DNA of 64,000 nt from Mycolicibacterium chitae (lineage in GTDB: Bacteria > Actinomycetota > Actinomycetes > Mycobacteriales > Mycobacteriaceae): assembly GCF_900637205.1 (NCBI RefSeq), contig NZ_LR134355.1, forward strand, positions 1,488,001-1,552,000, in the 5' to 3' direction. The translations under genes were made by a program, and so were the position numbers. Within the stretch, counting starts at the first letter, position 1, and each line of letters opens with the position of its first letter. Under the pieces are notes generated by a model, which saw nothing but the letters and a program-made list of their open reading frames with translations, was not told the DNA's origin and made no database searches. This document shows positions 45,871-54,545 of the stretch, piece after piece.

Positions 45871-45911
45871 AGACGTACCGTCTTGACCCGAGACGAGACG
45901 TGTCGTAACGT
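45871..45911 (+). promoter_or_regulatory. SDR promoter with overlapping AGACG operator
   Basis: Inverted repeat AGACG tac CGTCT at 45871-45883, with further AGACG copies at 45891 and 45896. A -35-like TTGACC (45883-45888) and a -10-like TAACGT (45906-45911) are separated by 17 bp, so the repeats cover the promoter. TetR binding is inferred. Confidence 0.55.
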
Positions 45912-45989
45912 TATGCGGTCGGCCGCGGTACCGGGCTAGGCATGGTTTCCATCAGTAGGACGCCGACGGTACACAAAATGGGAGATCCG

Positions 45990-46733
45990 ATGTCAGTACT
46001 CACAGGCAAGGCGGCCCTCGTCACCGGGGCCACTTCGGGCATCGGCCGTGCCGGGGCACGGGCACTCGCCCGCGACGGCGCGCACGTGTTTCTCGTCGGG
46101 CGCCGCCAAGACGCACTCGATGACACCGTCACCGAAATTGGTTACCAAAAGGCCAGTGCCATTCGCGCCGACGTGACCCACCCGGCAGACCTCGCCCGCA
46201 TCACGGCCGCCGTCGAGACCCGGGGAGGCGGGCTCGACATTGTCTTCGCCAATGCGGGTGTTGCCGAGGTCGCGCCGTTGGGAAACATCACCTGGGACCA
46301 CTACGCGCGCACGTTCAACACCAACGTCGGCGGAATCATCCTCACCGTCCAGGCCGTCCTTCCCCTGCTCAACGAGGGCGCGTCGGTGATCCTGTGTGGT
46401 TCCGCCGGTGACGTGAAGGCCTCGCCGGGCACCAGCGTCTACGCCGCGTCCAAGACCGCCATCCGCTCGTTGGCCCGAAGCTGGGCCGCCGAACTCGTCG
46501 ACCGCAGGATCCGCGTCAACGTCGTCGCCCCGGGACTCACCGAGACACCCGGGTTGGCCGGCCTCTTCGTGGGCGCCGATGATGCGCTGGAGGACCTCAC
46601 CGCCACCGTGCCGATGAAGCGGCGCGCGCGCCCGGAGGAAATCGGCAGCGTGATCTCCTTCCTGGCCTCCCCGGGCAGCTCCTATATCACCGGTTCAGAG
46701 ATCTACGCCGACGGCGGAGCCAGCCAATTCTGA
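45990..46733 (+). CDS. Short-chain dehydrogenase/reductase
   Basis: 247-aa classical SDR: cofactor motif TGATSGIGRAG, NAG motif, catalytic Ser in LCGSAGD and YAASK. The NVVAPGLTETPG and GSEIYADGGASQF ends are typical. ATG 45990 follows GGGAGA; ATG 45942 is less likely. Arg in GRRQD suggests NADPH preference. It is controlled by the divergent TetR regulator, substrate unknown. Confidence 0.9.
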   Translation: MSVLTGKAALVTGATSGIGRAGARALARDGAHVFLVGRRQDALDDTVTEIGYQKASAIRADVTHPADLARITAAVETRGGGLDIVFANAGVAEVAPLGNITWDHYARTFNTNVGGIILTVQAVLPLLNEGASVILCGSAGDVKASPGTSVYAASKTAIRSLARSWAAELVDRRIRVNVVAPGLTETPGLAGLFVGADDALEDLTATVPMKRRARPEEIGSVISFLASPGSSYITGSEIYADGGASQF

Positions 46734-46813
46734 TGCCAGGGCGCAATCTTCGAGATTTGAACCAGGACCGCCGCAACATGATTCATCGCAGGCAGAGAAC
46801 GTAAGGGAATGAA

Positions 46814-47062
46814 ATGGCACCGAATACCCTGACTCGTCGGCTCTCGGCAGCGCTAGGCGGTGCCGCCATCCTCGCGATGATCGGTTTCGCCGCCGCGTGC
46901 AGCACCGACAGCGATACGCCCGAGCAGGCGCCCACCACCACGGAACCCACGTTGACCCCGACCGAGAAGTCGATCAACTCCGGGGAAGAGGACTTCACTC
47001 CGCCGGTGAAGGCGCCGCAGCAGACGGTCCGGGCACCCAACGCGCCGGTCTTCCGCGACTGA
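46814..47062 (+). CDS. Small lipoprotein, paralogue 2
   Basis: 82-aa protein with signal and lipobox (GFAAAC), then the chain STDSDTPEQAPTTTEPTLTP, TEKSI and FTPPVKAPQQTVRAPN. It is paralogous to the lipoprotein at 42122, with the same order of blocks. AAGGGAAT precedes the ATG. It is predicted to be anchored in the outer face of the plasma membrane. Role unknown; it converges on the Rieske-ThDP gene. Confidence 0.8.
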   Translation: MAPNTLTRRLSAALGGAAILAMIGFAAACSTDSDTPEQAPTTTEPTLTPTEKSINSGEEDFTPPVKAPQQTVRAPNAPVFRD

Positions 47063-47123
47063 GCGCATCAAGGCCAAAAGGTCTCGTACCACAGGGATAC
47101 GGCCGGACCGGCGTGGCAGTCCC

Positions 47124-49109
47124 TTACCGGGACTGGGGGTCGGTGACGATCTCGACGAGCGCCGGTCCAGGGTAGGCAAGAGCCTCGGCGACCGCCGCGG
47201 AGAGGTCGGCCGGGTCCTCCACCCGAACACCGTGAGCGCCGCAGTTGCGGGCGAAGGCCGCGAAATCCGGGTTGTGCAGCGAAGTCTGCCATACCGCGTA
47301 CTCGGCGGCCCGTTGTTCGTCGCTGATCTTCGCGAGTTCGCCGTTGTTGAGCAGGATGTGGGTGATGCTCATCCCGTACTTGACCGCCGTGGTGATCTCG
47401 GCCAGATACTGACCGAATCCTCCGTCGCCGGTGACCGTCACGATGGGCCGATCCGGGGCGGCGGCCCAGGCGCCCATGGCGGCGGGGAAGCCGAAGCCGA
47501 TAGACCCGAGATAGCCCGACATCAGAACCGACTGCTGCTTCGTCTCGAAGTACCGCCCGAACGAGTAGGCGTGATCGCCGACGTCGACGGCGACAACCGC
47601 GTCCGCGGGCACCACGTCGTTGAGGGCCTCGATGACCGCCGCCGCGGGTACGCCGCGGTCGGTGCGCGCCGCCGCCCGCCGCGCCTTCTCGCCCCGCCAC
47701 ACGGTCCACCGCTCCGCCACCTCGGTACGCTGGTCGATCAGTTCCGGATGCACGCGCAATTCAGCACACAGAGCAGCGCAGGACATTCCGACGTCACCGA
47801 GCAGCGGCACGGTCACCGGCTTGAACCGGCCGAGCGCCAGGGGGTCGGTGTCGACCTGGATGGTCGGCTTGTACGGCGAGATGCCGGTGTGGTCGGAGAA
47901 CGACGCACCGAACACGAGCAGCAGGTCGGCCTTGTTCATCATCCACGAGGCCACCGGCGTGCCCGAGCGGCCCAGGACACCGCAGGCCAGGGGATGGGCA
48001 TCGGAGATCTGGCCCTTGGCCTTGAAGGTGGTCAGCACCGGGGCATGCAGCGCCTCGGCCAGGGCGACCGCGGCTTCCATGTCGTGTCTGGCGCCGGCGC
48101 CGACGATCACCACGGGACGTTTCGCTGCCGCGATCTGCTGCAGGGCCTGCTGTAGCGGTGCGGTCGGAGGCCCGGTCCGTAGATCCGGCATCCGGCCTTG
48201 CGGGCCGGACGCCGGCTGATCGGGCGCCTCCAGCACCTGAACGTCGTCCGGTATGACCAAGTGGCCCACACCCCGTTGGATGATCGCGTGCTTGAGTGCC
48301 AGCGTCATGAGTTCGCCGTGTTCTGAACCGGCCCGCACCATTTGGGAGTAGACAGCCACATCGGCGAAGGCAGCGAGCAGGTCGATGTCCTGAAATGCGC
48401 CCTTGCCCGCCACTGACGAGTTGACGTTTCCCGATAGTGCCAGCACCGGCACGCGATCAGACTTGGCGTCGTAGAGCCCGGTCAGCAGGTTCGTCGAGCC
48501 CGGCCCGGCAATCCCGAAGCACGCCGCGGGTCGCCCGGTGAGCTTTCCGTAGGCAGCGGCGGCGAAGGCCGCGGCTCCTTCGTGCCGGACCCCGAAATAC
48601 TTCAGTTCCCCGGCCGTTTCCGCGCGGTGCAGCGCCTCGGCGACACCCAGATTGGAGTGGCCGACCATGCCGAACACGGTGTCCACCCCCCACTCGGTCA
48701 TCGTCTCGACCAAGACGTCACTGATAGTGCGGGTGTGGGGGAGTGGCGGCAGTGCGGCAACGTAGATGCCGTCGTCACGGGCCTCTACGGGATAGGTGGG
48801 GACGTCGAAACCCGGTCCGCCCGCGGCGTGGCCGGTGAACGGGTCGAAGTCGAACCCATGCCAGGGGCAGCGGATCTTGTCGTTTTCCACGGTCCCCTGC
48901 CCGAGGGGCCCGCCCTGGTGCGGACACCGGTTGTCGATGGCACCGTAGCGGCCGTGCAGTTTGGTCACCGCGACGGTCTTGAGCCCGACCGGGCAGACCC
49001 GAACCTCACTGTCGGCAAAGTCGTCCGGCTCGGCGACCTTGTACCAGTAAAGGTTTCGCTTGACGTCGAGACCGTCGAGTTCGTCGGGAGTGTGGTCTGT
49101 ACTGGTCAC
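47124..49109 (-). CDS. Rieske [2Fe-2S]-ThDP enzyme fusion (pyruvate oxidase/acetolactate-synthase-like)
   Basis: 661-aa fusion. Residues about 15-118 form a Rieske domain with ligands C62, H64, C81 and H84 (RCPHQGG, CPWHG). Residues about 127-661 form a ThDP enzyme of the POX/AHAS group: the proton-relay Glu177 in VRHEGAAAFAAAA, a central domain (VVIVGAGARHD) and the ThDP/Mg motif GDGGFG (561) to NN (588-589). ThDP enzymes of this group decarboxylate 2-keto acids; the Rieske centre could take electrons from the ThDP-bound intermediate. GTG 49109 overlaps the stop of the Rieske-GltB-like gene, so the two are coupled. The fusion is unusual to me; the substrate is unknown. Confidence 0.88.
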   Translation of the reverse strand: MTSTDHTPDELDGLDVKRNLYWYKVAEPDDFADSEVRVCPVGLKTVAVTKLHGRYGAIDNRCPHQGGPLGQGTVENDKIRCPWHGFDFDPFTGHAAGGPGFDVPTYPVEARDDGIYVAALPPLPHTRTISDVLVETMTEWGVDTVFGMVGHSNLGVAEALHRAETAGELKYFGVRHEGAAAFAAAAYGKLTGRPAACFGIAGPGSTNLLTGLYDAKSDRVPVLALSGNVNSSVAGKGAFQDIDLLAAFADVAVYSQMVRAGSEHGELMTLALKHAIIQRGVGHLVIPDDVQVLEAPDQPASGPQGRMPDLRTGPPTAPLQQALQQIAAAKRPVVIVGAGARHDMEAAVALAEALHAPVLTTFKAKGQISDAHPLACGVLGRSGTPVASWMMNKADLLLVFGASFSDHTGISPYKPTIQVDTDPLALGRFKPVTVPLLGDVGMSCAALCAELRVHPELIDQRTEVAERWTVWRGEKARRAAARTDRGVPAAAVIEALNDVVPADAVVAVDVGDHAYSFGRYFETKQQSVLMSGYLGSIGFGFPAAMGAWAAAPDRPIVTVTGDGGFGQYLAEITTAVKYGMSITHILLNNGELAKISDEQRAAEYAVWQTSLHNPDFAAFARNCGAHGVRVEDPADLSAAVAEALAYPGPALVEIVTDPQSR

Positions 49110-50734
49110 AATGGCACCGCCCCTGCATAGGGGACTCCGGACAGATACGCGAAGTCCCGGTCGAATGTTGTGAGATCGTCGACGTCGAAGTCGGCCAGGC
49201 GGCGGTGTCCACACGCCCGGGCCAGCACCACCATCAACTCCACGGCGGAGCGCAGGTAGCGATTCAGCCGTTGGGCGGCCGCCGGGACCGGGAGCCGTGC
49301 GCGCAGTCGCGGGTCTTGGGTGGCGATGCCCGCAGGGCACGTATTGGTATGGCAGGCGCGCATTCCCACGCACCCGATTGCCTGCAGGGCCGCGTTGGAC
49401 AAGGCGATGGCGTCGGCACCCAGTGCCAGCGCCTTGACCATGTCGGCCGGGGTGCGGATGCCACCGGTGATCACCAACGTGACGTGACCGGCGTCGGAGG
49501 AGTCCAGGTGCCGCCGTGCCCGCGCCAGCGCGGGGATGGTGGGTACGGAGATGTGGTCGCGGAAGATGGTCGGTGCGGCCCCGGTTCCGCCGCCACGGCC
49601 GTCGAGGATGAGGTAGTCCACGCCGATCTCCAGCGCGGCGTCGATGTCCTGCTCGATGTGCTGTGCGCTCATCTTGTATCCGACCGGAATTCCGCCGGAC
49701 TCGTCACGCACCCGCGCGGCGAAGTCCTTGAACTGTGCCAGTGCGTCCCACTCCGGGAACCGCGCCGGCGAGATGGCCGGTGTCCCCGGGGCCAGTCCCC
49801 GAACCGCGGCGATGCGGTCGACAACCTTGTTGCCGGGCAGGTGTCCACCGGTGCCGGTCTTGGCGCCCTGGCCGCCTTTGAAGTGAAAGGCCTGCACCTT
49901 GGGCAGATGCTCGAAGCTCCAACCGAACCGGCCGGAGGCCAGTTCGTAGAAGTATCTGGAATTCGCCTCTTGCTCTTCGGGAAGCATGCCGCCTTCACCC
50001 GAGCAGATTCCGGTGCCGGCGAGTTCCGCTCCGGTGGCGAGGGCGACTTTGGCTTCTTGGGACAGCGCACCGAAGCTCATATCGCTGACGAACAACGGGA
50101 TGTCGAGGATCAGTGGCCGTGCGGCGCTGGGGCCGATCACCGTTTCGGTGCTGACCGGTTCGTCCTCCAACAGCGGTAGCCGATGCAGCTGGGCGGGCAA
50201 CAGTTGGATCGAATCCCAGGAGGGGAGCCGATCGCGCGGGACCCCCATCGCGTCCACCGGGCCGTCGGGACCCACCCGGCTGAGGCCATGCGCGGCGAAC
50301 TCATGAATCTGCGTGACGAACGGTTCTTCGGACGTATCGGTGGGCTTGATCCATGCGCCTTGGTAGCCATCGTCGCTGTACGGTTGCGGGTTCGCGTCGG
50401 CGAAAGCGGAGACCGCGGATTCGTCGACGTAGACTTCGCCGCCGGTCACCCAGGCGGGAAACTTCGTCAACGCCACCGACGGGTTGACCGGTGCGATACC
50501 GGTGTTGGTGTCGTACCGCCATCCGTGCAGACCGCATACCAAAGTCCCACCCTCGATGTGGCCGTCTGCCATCCGGGCACCGCGATGCGCGCAGCGGCCG
50601 TGCAACGCCGAGATGTCATCGCCGACGCGGATCAGGACCACGTCCACGCCCGCGATCCGCACACCGTAGGGTGCCCCCTCGGGGATGTCCGCCAGTCCAC
50701 CCACGTGGACAACTTTTCCCGCTATTGCGCTCAT
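49106..50734 (-). CDS. Rieske [2Fe-2S]-GltB-type FMN/[3Fe-4S] oxidoreductase fusion
   Basis: 542-aa fusion. The N-terminal Rieske domain (about 5-112) has C48, H50, C67 and H70 (RCAHRGARM, CGLHGW). The rest is the FMN/synthase domain of the glutamate synthase family: GKTGTGGHLPG-type loop, VDYLILDGRGGGTGAAP, ITGGIRTPADMVKAL and the [3Fe-4S] cysteines C455, C461 and C466 (CVGMRACHTNTCPAG). There is no glutaminase domain, so ammonia-dependent glutamate synthesis or another amine/keto-acid reaction is possible. The Rieske centre may replace a ferredoxin as electron donor or acceptor. AAGGGTGGGG precedes the ATG. Confidence 0.88.
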   Translation of the reverse strand: MSAIAGKVVHVGGLADIPEGAPYGVRIAGVDVVLIRVGDDISALHGRCAHRGARMADGHIEGGTLVCGLHGWRYDTNTGIAPVNPSVALTKFPAWVTGGEVYVDESAVSAFADANPQPYSDDGYQGAWIKPTDTSEEPFVTQIHEFAAHGLSRVGPDGPVDAMGVPRDRLPSWDSIQLLPAQLHRLPLLEDEPVSTETVIGPSAARPLILDIPLFVSDMSFGALSQEAKVALATGAELAGTGICSGEGGMLPEEQEANSRYFYELASGRFGWSFEHLPKVQAFHFKGGQGAKTGTGGHLPGNKVVDRIAAVRGLAPGTPAISPARFPEWDALAQFKDFAARVRDESGGIPVGYKMSAQHIEQDIDAALEIGVDYLILDGRGGGTGAAPTIFRDHISVPTIPALARARRHLDSSDAGHVTLVITGGIRTPADMVKALALGADAIALSNAALQAIGCVGMRACHTNTCPAGIATQDPRLRARLPVPAAAQRLNRYLRSAVELMVVLARACGHRRLADFDVDDLTTFDRDFAYLSGVPYAGAVPL

Positions 50735-50861
50735 CGCCCCACCCTTCCGTTGCGTCCGATGCTGTCACGCCCGTGCGGGTGCAACGGCGGTTTGCTGAAA
50801 TGCTCTGATCCGCTTGATGACTCGGCGGCACAGCACGGGTCGAGACTGAAGAGGGGGCGCG

Positions 50862-52421
50862 TCACAACTGGCACGAGGAACCCGCCGGCGGAAGTTCGAG
50901 GTGGATCAGGTAGTCGGCGGCGATTGCGTTGACACACGAATTGGTACCCGCTGTCACAATCGTGTGCCCTTCCCCCTCGACCGTCAGCAACGCACTGCCC
51001 AGCGTCTTCGCCAGGTTGATGCCACCGGCATGGGGCGTGGTGGGATCTCCGGTGATGGACACGACCAATGTCGCTGGGAGGTCGGCGATATCGGTGGCGT
51101 AGGGGTAGCCGAGGGTGGGTTCGGCCGGCCAGTGCTCACATCCGTCGCGCGCACCGGTCAGGGTGACGCCGGGATCCATGAACGGTGCCGCCGCAAAGAT
51201 GGCGGCCCGCAGTTCGTCGCCCTCAGTCTCGCTGAGCCGCTCCTCGTCCATGCAGTTGATCGCGTAGAGCGCCTCGGTGAAATTGGTCCAGCGGCCCTCG
51301 GCGTCCCGGAGCGCGAAGTCGTAGTTCAGTTGTAGCAGCTCGTCGCCGCGTCCCTGCGGTAGCTGGGCTATCCCGGCAATGACGCGCGGCCAGGCCGCCT
51401 CGGTGTACAGCCCCGAGATCACGCCACCGATCGCTTCGTCGTAGCTCAGCTCGGAGTTCAATGCGGGAACGGGGGTCTCGTAGAGTGGGCGCACGATTTG
51501 ATGAAATGTCTCGGTGGCGTGGTCCGGGTCGTGGCCCAGCGGACAGACGGCCTGCGTGACGCAGAACGCAGCCATCTCCTCGAAGGACCGCTGAAAACCG
51601 GCGAATGCACCGATGCGGCGCTCCGAGGTGCCCTGGTGCGGGTCGATCGCCCCGTCGAGCAACATGGCGCGTACGTTCTGCGGGAACTGCTCGGCGTACA
51701 CGGCGCCCAGTCGGGTTCCGTAGCTCTGGCCCAGGAAGGTCAACTTCTCGTCGCCGAGGACGGCCCGCAACACATCGACATCCCGAGCCGCATCACGGGT
51801 GCCGACACCGGCCAGTACGTCGGCGCCGCCCGAACGCTCGGCGCAACGGTCGACGATTGCTCGGGTATCCGCTTCCGTCCATTGGACAGTCGTGCCCTGG
51901 GTACTCAGCAGGACATTGCCCTCGTCGGCTTCAGCGTCGGAGAAGCAATCGATGGCCGGCTCCGACTTGCCTACACCGCGGGGATCCAGCCCGACCAGAT
52001 CGAAGCTCTCGGTAAGGGGGGTCTTGGCATGTCCCAGCGATGTTGCCGCAGCGGCGAACAGGCCCGGACCACCGGGCCCGCCGGGGTTGATGACCAGCGA
52101 GCCGATCGCTTCGCCGCGGGCAGGTACCCGCATGACGGCGAGTCGTGCCGTCTTGCCCGCGGGTTCGCGGTAGTTCAGCGGCACCATCAGACGCCCGCAC
52201 TCGGCCGCGGGCGCGGCGGCGAATACTGCGGTCTCGATGGATGTCGTGGCGTAGTCCTCGCATGGCTCCCAGGCGATCCGCTGCTCGTAGAACCGGTCCA
52301 GCCCACCGGGCGGGGTACTTGCCGGCGCCGACGTACACGCGGTGAGCAACACCGCCGAGCCCAGGGTGAGAGCTCCGGCCGCCTTCTTCACCAGGCGTCG
52401 GTTTCGTGCGTGCGGTTCCAC
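50862..52421 (-). CDS. Lipoprotein alpha/beta-hydrolase (TAP/Hip1-like peptidase or esterase)
   Basis: 519-aa exported hydrolase. The N-terminal signal ends in a lipobox (LLTAC). The oxyanion region is INPGGPGGPG, the nucleophile Ser lies in LGQSYGT (about residue 231), and the C-terminal SITGDPTTPHAGG and VEGEGHT supply Asp and His. A TAP-like C-terminal domain is present. The family includes the cell-envelope serine protease Hip1/CaeA of M. tuberculosis. It lies 49 bp downstream of the ECF sigma factor gene on the same strand. Confidence 0.88.
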   Translation of the reverse strand: MEPHARNRRLVKKAAGALTLGSAVLLTACTSAPASTPPGGLDRFYEQRIAWEPCEDYATTSIETAVFAAAPAAECGRLMVPLNYREPAGKTARLAVMRVPARGEAIGSLVINPGGPGGPGLFAAAATSLGHAKTPLTESFDLVGLDPRGVGKSEPAIDCFSDAEADEGNVLLSTQGTTVQWTEADTRAIVDRCAERSGGADVLAGVGTRDAARDVDVLRAVLGDEKLTFLGQSYGTRLGAVYAEQFPQNVRAMLLDGAIDPHQGTSERRIGAFAGFQRSFEEMAAFCVTQAVCPLGHDPDHATETFHQIVRPLYETPVPALNSELSYDEAIGGVISGLYTEAAWPRVIAGIAQLPQGRGDELLQLNYDFALRDAEGRWTNFTEALYAINCMDEERLSETEGDELRAAIFAAAPFMDPGVTLTGARDGCEHWPAEPTLGYPYATDIADLPATLVVSITGDPTTPHAGGINLAKTLGSALLTVEGEGHTIVTAGTNSCVNAIAADYLIHLELPPAGSSCQL

Positions 52422-52470
52422 TGTGGTCCTTAAGGGAATTGAGCATCGGATATCGGCTGAGGGTGGGTGC

Positions 52471-53130
52471 TCAACGCGCAGCCGGTGCTGGAATGTCGTG
52501 CTGTCTGTGACCGCGAGGAGTGCTCCGGACGCGGGTTGTGATTGGCGGCGGGAGGTAGCCGCGTTCAGCGGCGAGGTCGGCTAGCAGAACCCGCAGCCGC
52601 GATCTGCCGCGATGAACTCGCGACATGACGGTGCCCAGCGGCGTGCCCGTGATCGTGCAGATCTCTTTGTGGGGTAGGCCCTCGACATCGGCGTAGTACA
52701 CCGCCATCCGAAACACCTCAGGCAATTCGTCCAAGGCGGCTCTGATGTCGTTGTCGGGTAGGGATTCCAAGACGACCAATTCCGCCGAGCGGAGCGCTCT
52801 CGGCGACCGTCCGGCGTAGGCGGGCAGTTGCCACTCCTCGATGGTGCTCATGACGGTCTCCGTGGGGCGACGCATCCGCTTGCGATGGCCGCTGATGTGC
52901 GCGTTCGCCTGGATGCGGAGCAGCCATCCCACGAGATTCGTTCCGGGCTGGTAGCTCCGGAACCCCGCGTATGCGCGGATCATCGTCTCTTGGACCAGAT
53001 CTTCAGCGTCGGCGCGTTGTTGGGTCATCCGCATCGCCGCGGCGAAGAGTCTGTCCACCAGGGGGATCACCTCGCGTTCGAAACGGGCGGTCAGTTCGTC
53101 GTCGTCGTCACGTCGATCAGGCACGCTCAT
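52471..53130 (-). CDS. ECF sigma factor, SigH/SigR-like
   Basis: 219-aa sigma factor. Region 2: ADAEDLVQETMIRAYAGFRS. Region 4: ALDELPEVFRMAVYYADVEG and GTPLGTVMSRVHRGRSRLRV. It is very close to SigH/SigR, which control thiol-oxidative and heat stress. Those genes are normally followed by a zinc anti-sigma gene (RshA/RsrA). None is seen here; a lipoprotein hydrolase follows instead. ATG 53130 follows AGGAATC. It is preceded by a 19-bp palindrome (53205-53223). Confidence 0.87.
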   Translation of the reverse strand: MSVPDRRDDDDELTARFEREVIPLVDRLFAAAMRMTQQRADAEDLVQETMIRAYAGFRSYQPGTNLVGWLLRIQANAHISGHRKRMRRPTETVMSTIEEWQLPAYAGRSPRALRSAELVVLESLPDNDIRAALDELPEVFRMAVYYADVEGLPHKEICTITGTPLGTVMSRVHRGRSRLRVLLADLAAERGYLPPPITTRVRSTPRGHRQHDIPAPAAR

Positions 53131-53204
53131 GGGAGTGATTCCTAGGTGTCGTCGGGCAGCGTCAACTCCGGGTGAAGCATGAGAGCCTTTGTTAACCACG
53201 GGAG

Positions 53205-53223
53205 TACGACCGTCGCGGTCGTA
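53205..53223. promoter_or_regulatory. Perfect 19-bp palindrome upstream of the sigma factor
   Basis: TACGACC gtcgc GGTCGTA, 75 bp upstream of the sigma factor start on the minus strand. It could be an operator or a hairpin in its leader. Confidence 0.45.
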
Positions 53224-53360
53224 GTCTGCGGGGCGAAAGCACTGCACCGAGACCGGTCGTGGGCACGCGGATTCTTTTTCTGTCGGGTGCTTCCTTGCAT
53301 CTGACAGACAAATTCGTGGGGAAGTTCATGTCGTCGAGCCGGTACCGGATACGATACGGA

Positions 53361-53398
53361 ACGGGTCGTCTCGCGTCAAGACGGGTCGTCCCGTCTTG
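53361..53398. promoter_or_regulatory. Direct repeat and perfect palindrome upstream of the esterase
   Basis: ACGGGTCGTC is repeated at 53361-53370 and 53381-53390. CAAGACGGG tcgt CCCGTCTTG (53377-53398) is a perfect palindrome. It contains the AGACG/CGTCT half-sites also seen before the SDR gene, so the same TetR protein might bind both. It lies 52 bp before the esterase start. Confidence 0.5.
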
Positions 53399-53449
53399 CG
53401 GGGGCGCTGATGCCGGCGGGTCGGTGAATGAAATCGAAGAGCGGCGGCG

Positions 53450-54520
53450 TTGACCCTCTCGATGCGAACTACCAACACCTGCGCAGCAGCTCGTCGGACG
53501 GCTCCGGCGAAGCGGAGGCGCGGGCGCGCCGTCTTGGCCGTGATACTGGCGCTGACCATGACGGCGACCGGTGCGACCGCCGCCTTCCAGTTCGGTGCGC
53601 CGTGGGCGATGGGGACAGGCGACCGTAACCACGTGTTCGTGGGCGAGGACGGGTACCAGCGTTACCAGGTGCACGTTCCGCCACGCCACGACCGGGCTTC
53701 CGGGCTGCCGGTGGTGATGGCGATACACGGGTGCGGAATGACCGGATTCGGGTGGAACTCGATGAAAGCGAGTACCCGGTTCAACCACCTGGCCGACCGC
53801 GAAGGGTTCCTCGTGGTGTATCCGACACAGCGACTGTTCCGCGGGGCAGGCAACTGTTGGGAATCGGCCGACCCGCGCGAACAGCACCGCGGCAGTGGCG
53901 AACCCGCACTTCTGGCCGGCGTCGCACGCCAGGTCGTCGAGGACTACCGGGCCGATCCGCATCGCGTCCATGTGGTGGGCGCCTCGTCCGGAGCCGGTAC
54001 CGCGGTCATCCTCGCGGCCACCTATCCCGATCAATTCGCGACGGTCACATCCGTCGCCGGCGGTGAATACGGGCTGAATCAGGTGCACCCCGACGACCCG
54101 GACGCCACGCCGCCGGAGTACACCGCACGTCAGGCGTGGGCCCAGATGGGAGAGCGGGCCAGGCATGTGCCGATGCTCGTCATCCAGGGCGCACGGGATG
54201 AGGTGGTGCCGCCGCTGGTCGCGAATCGCCTTGTCTCGCACTGGACCGCGGTGAACGATCTGGTCGACGATGGCCTGCTCAACGACAGCCTGGACCTGGT
54301 GGACAAAGTCCACAACGTGCCGTCCGCTCCCGGCAGCCATGCCTACACCCGAACCACCCGGACGGCGGCGGGAGGTGTCGTGATCGTCGACTCCTATCTC
54401 GTCGAGGACATGGGGCATGCCTGGCCGGGACCGTCCGGCACCGGCCTGTTCGTCGACCACGCGGGTCCCGACGCAAGCGCTCTCACTTGGGATTTCGCGA
54501 GTCAATATGCACTCTCCTAG
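53450..54520 (+). CDS. Secreted PHB-depolymerase/feruloyl-esterase-like protein (LpqC family)
   Basis: 356-aa exported esterase. An Arg-rich N-terminus (AKRRRGRAVLAVILALTMTA) precedes the signal hydrophobic stretch. The core has AIHGCGMTG, the nucleophile in VVGASSGAGTA (about residue 180), QGARDEVVPP for the Asp and DMGHAWPG for the His, as in esterase_phb enzymes such as LpqC. No lipobox is evident. The TTG at 53450 has AAGAG upstream; ATG 53462 is the alternative. It would hydrolyse an ester outside the membrane. Confidence 0.83.
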   Translation: MTLSMRTTNTCAAARRTAPAKRRRGRAVLAVILALTMTATGATAAFQFGAPWAMGTGDRNHVFVGEDGYQRYQVHVPPRHDRASGLPVVMAIHGCGMTGFGWNSMKASTRFNHLADREGFLVVYPTQRLFRGAGNCWESADPREQHRGSGEPALLAGVARQVVEDYRADPHRVHVVGASSGAGTAVILAATYPDQFATVTSVAGGEYGLNQVHPDDPDATPPEYTARQAWAQMGERARHVPMLVIQGARDEVVPPLVANRLVSHWTAVNDLVDDGLLNDSLDLVDKVHNVPSAPGSHAYTRTTRTAAGGVVIVDSYLVEDMGHAWPGPSGTGLFVDHAGPDASALTWDFASQYALS

Positions 54521-54545
54521 TTATCGAGAAATGAACGGATCTGCC

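Noticed and set aside
36884..47062. Reading the extradiol operon and the intradiol/azoreductase pair as one pathway
   Set aside because: They are on opposite strands with separate regulators and decayed genes between them, and the two dioxygenase types normally serve alternative ring-cleavage routes.
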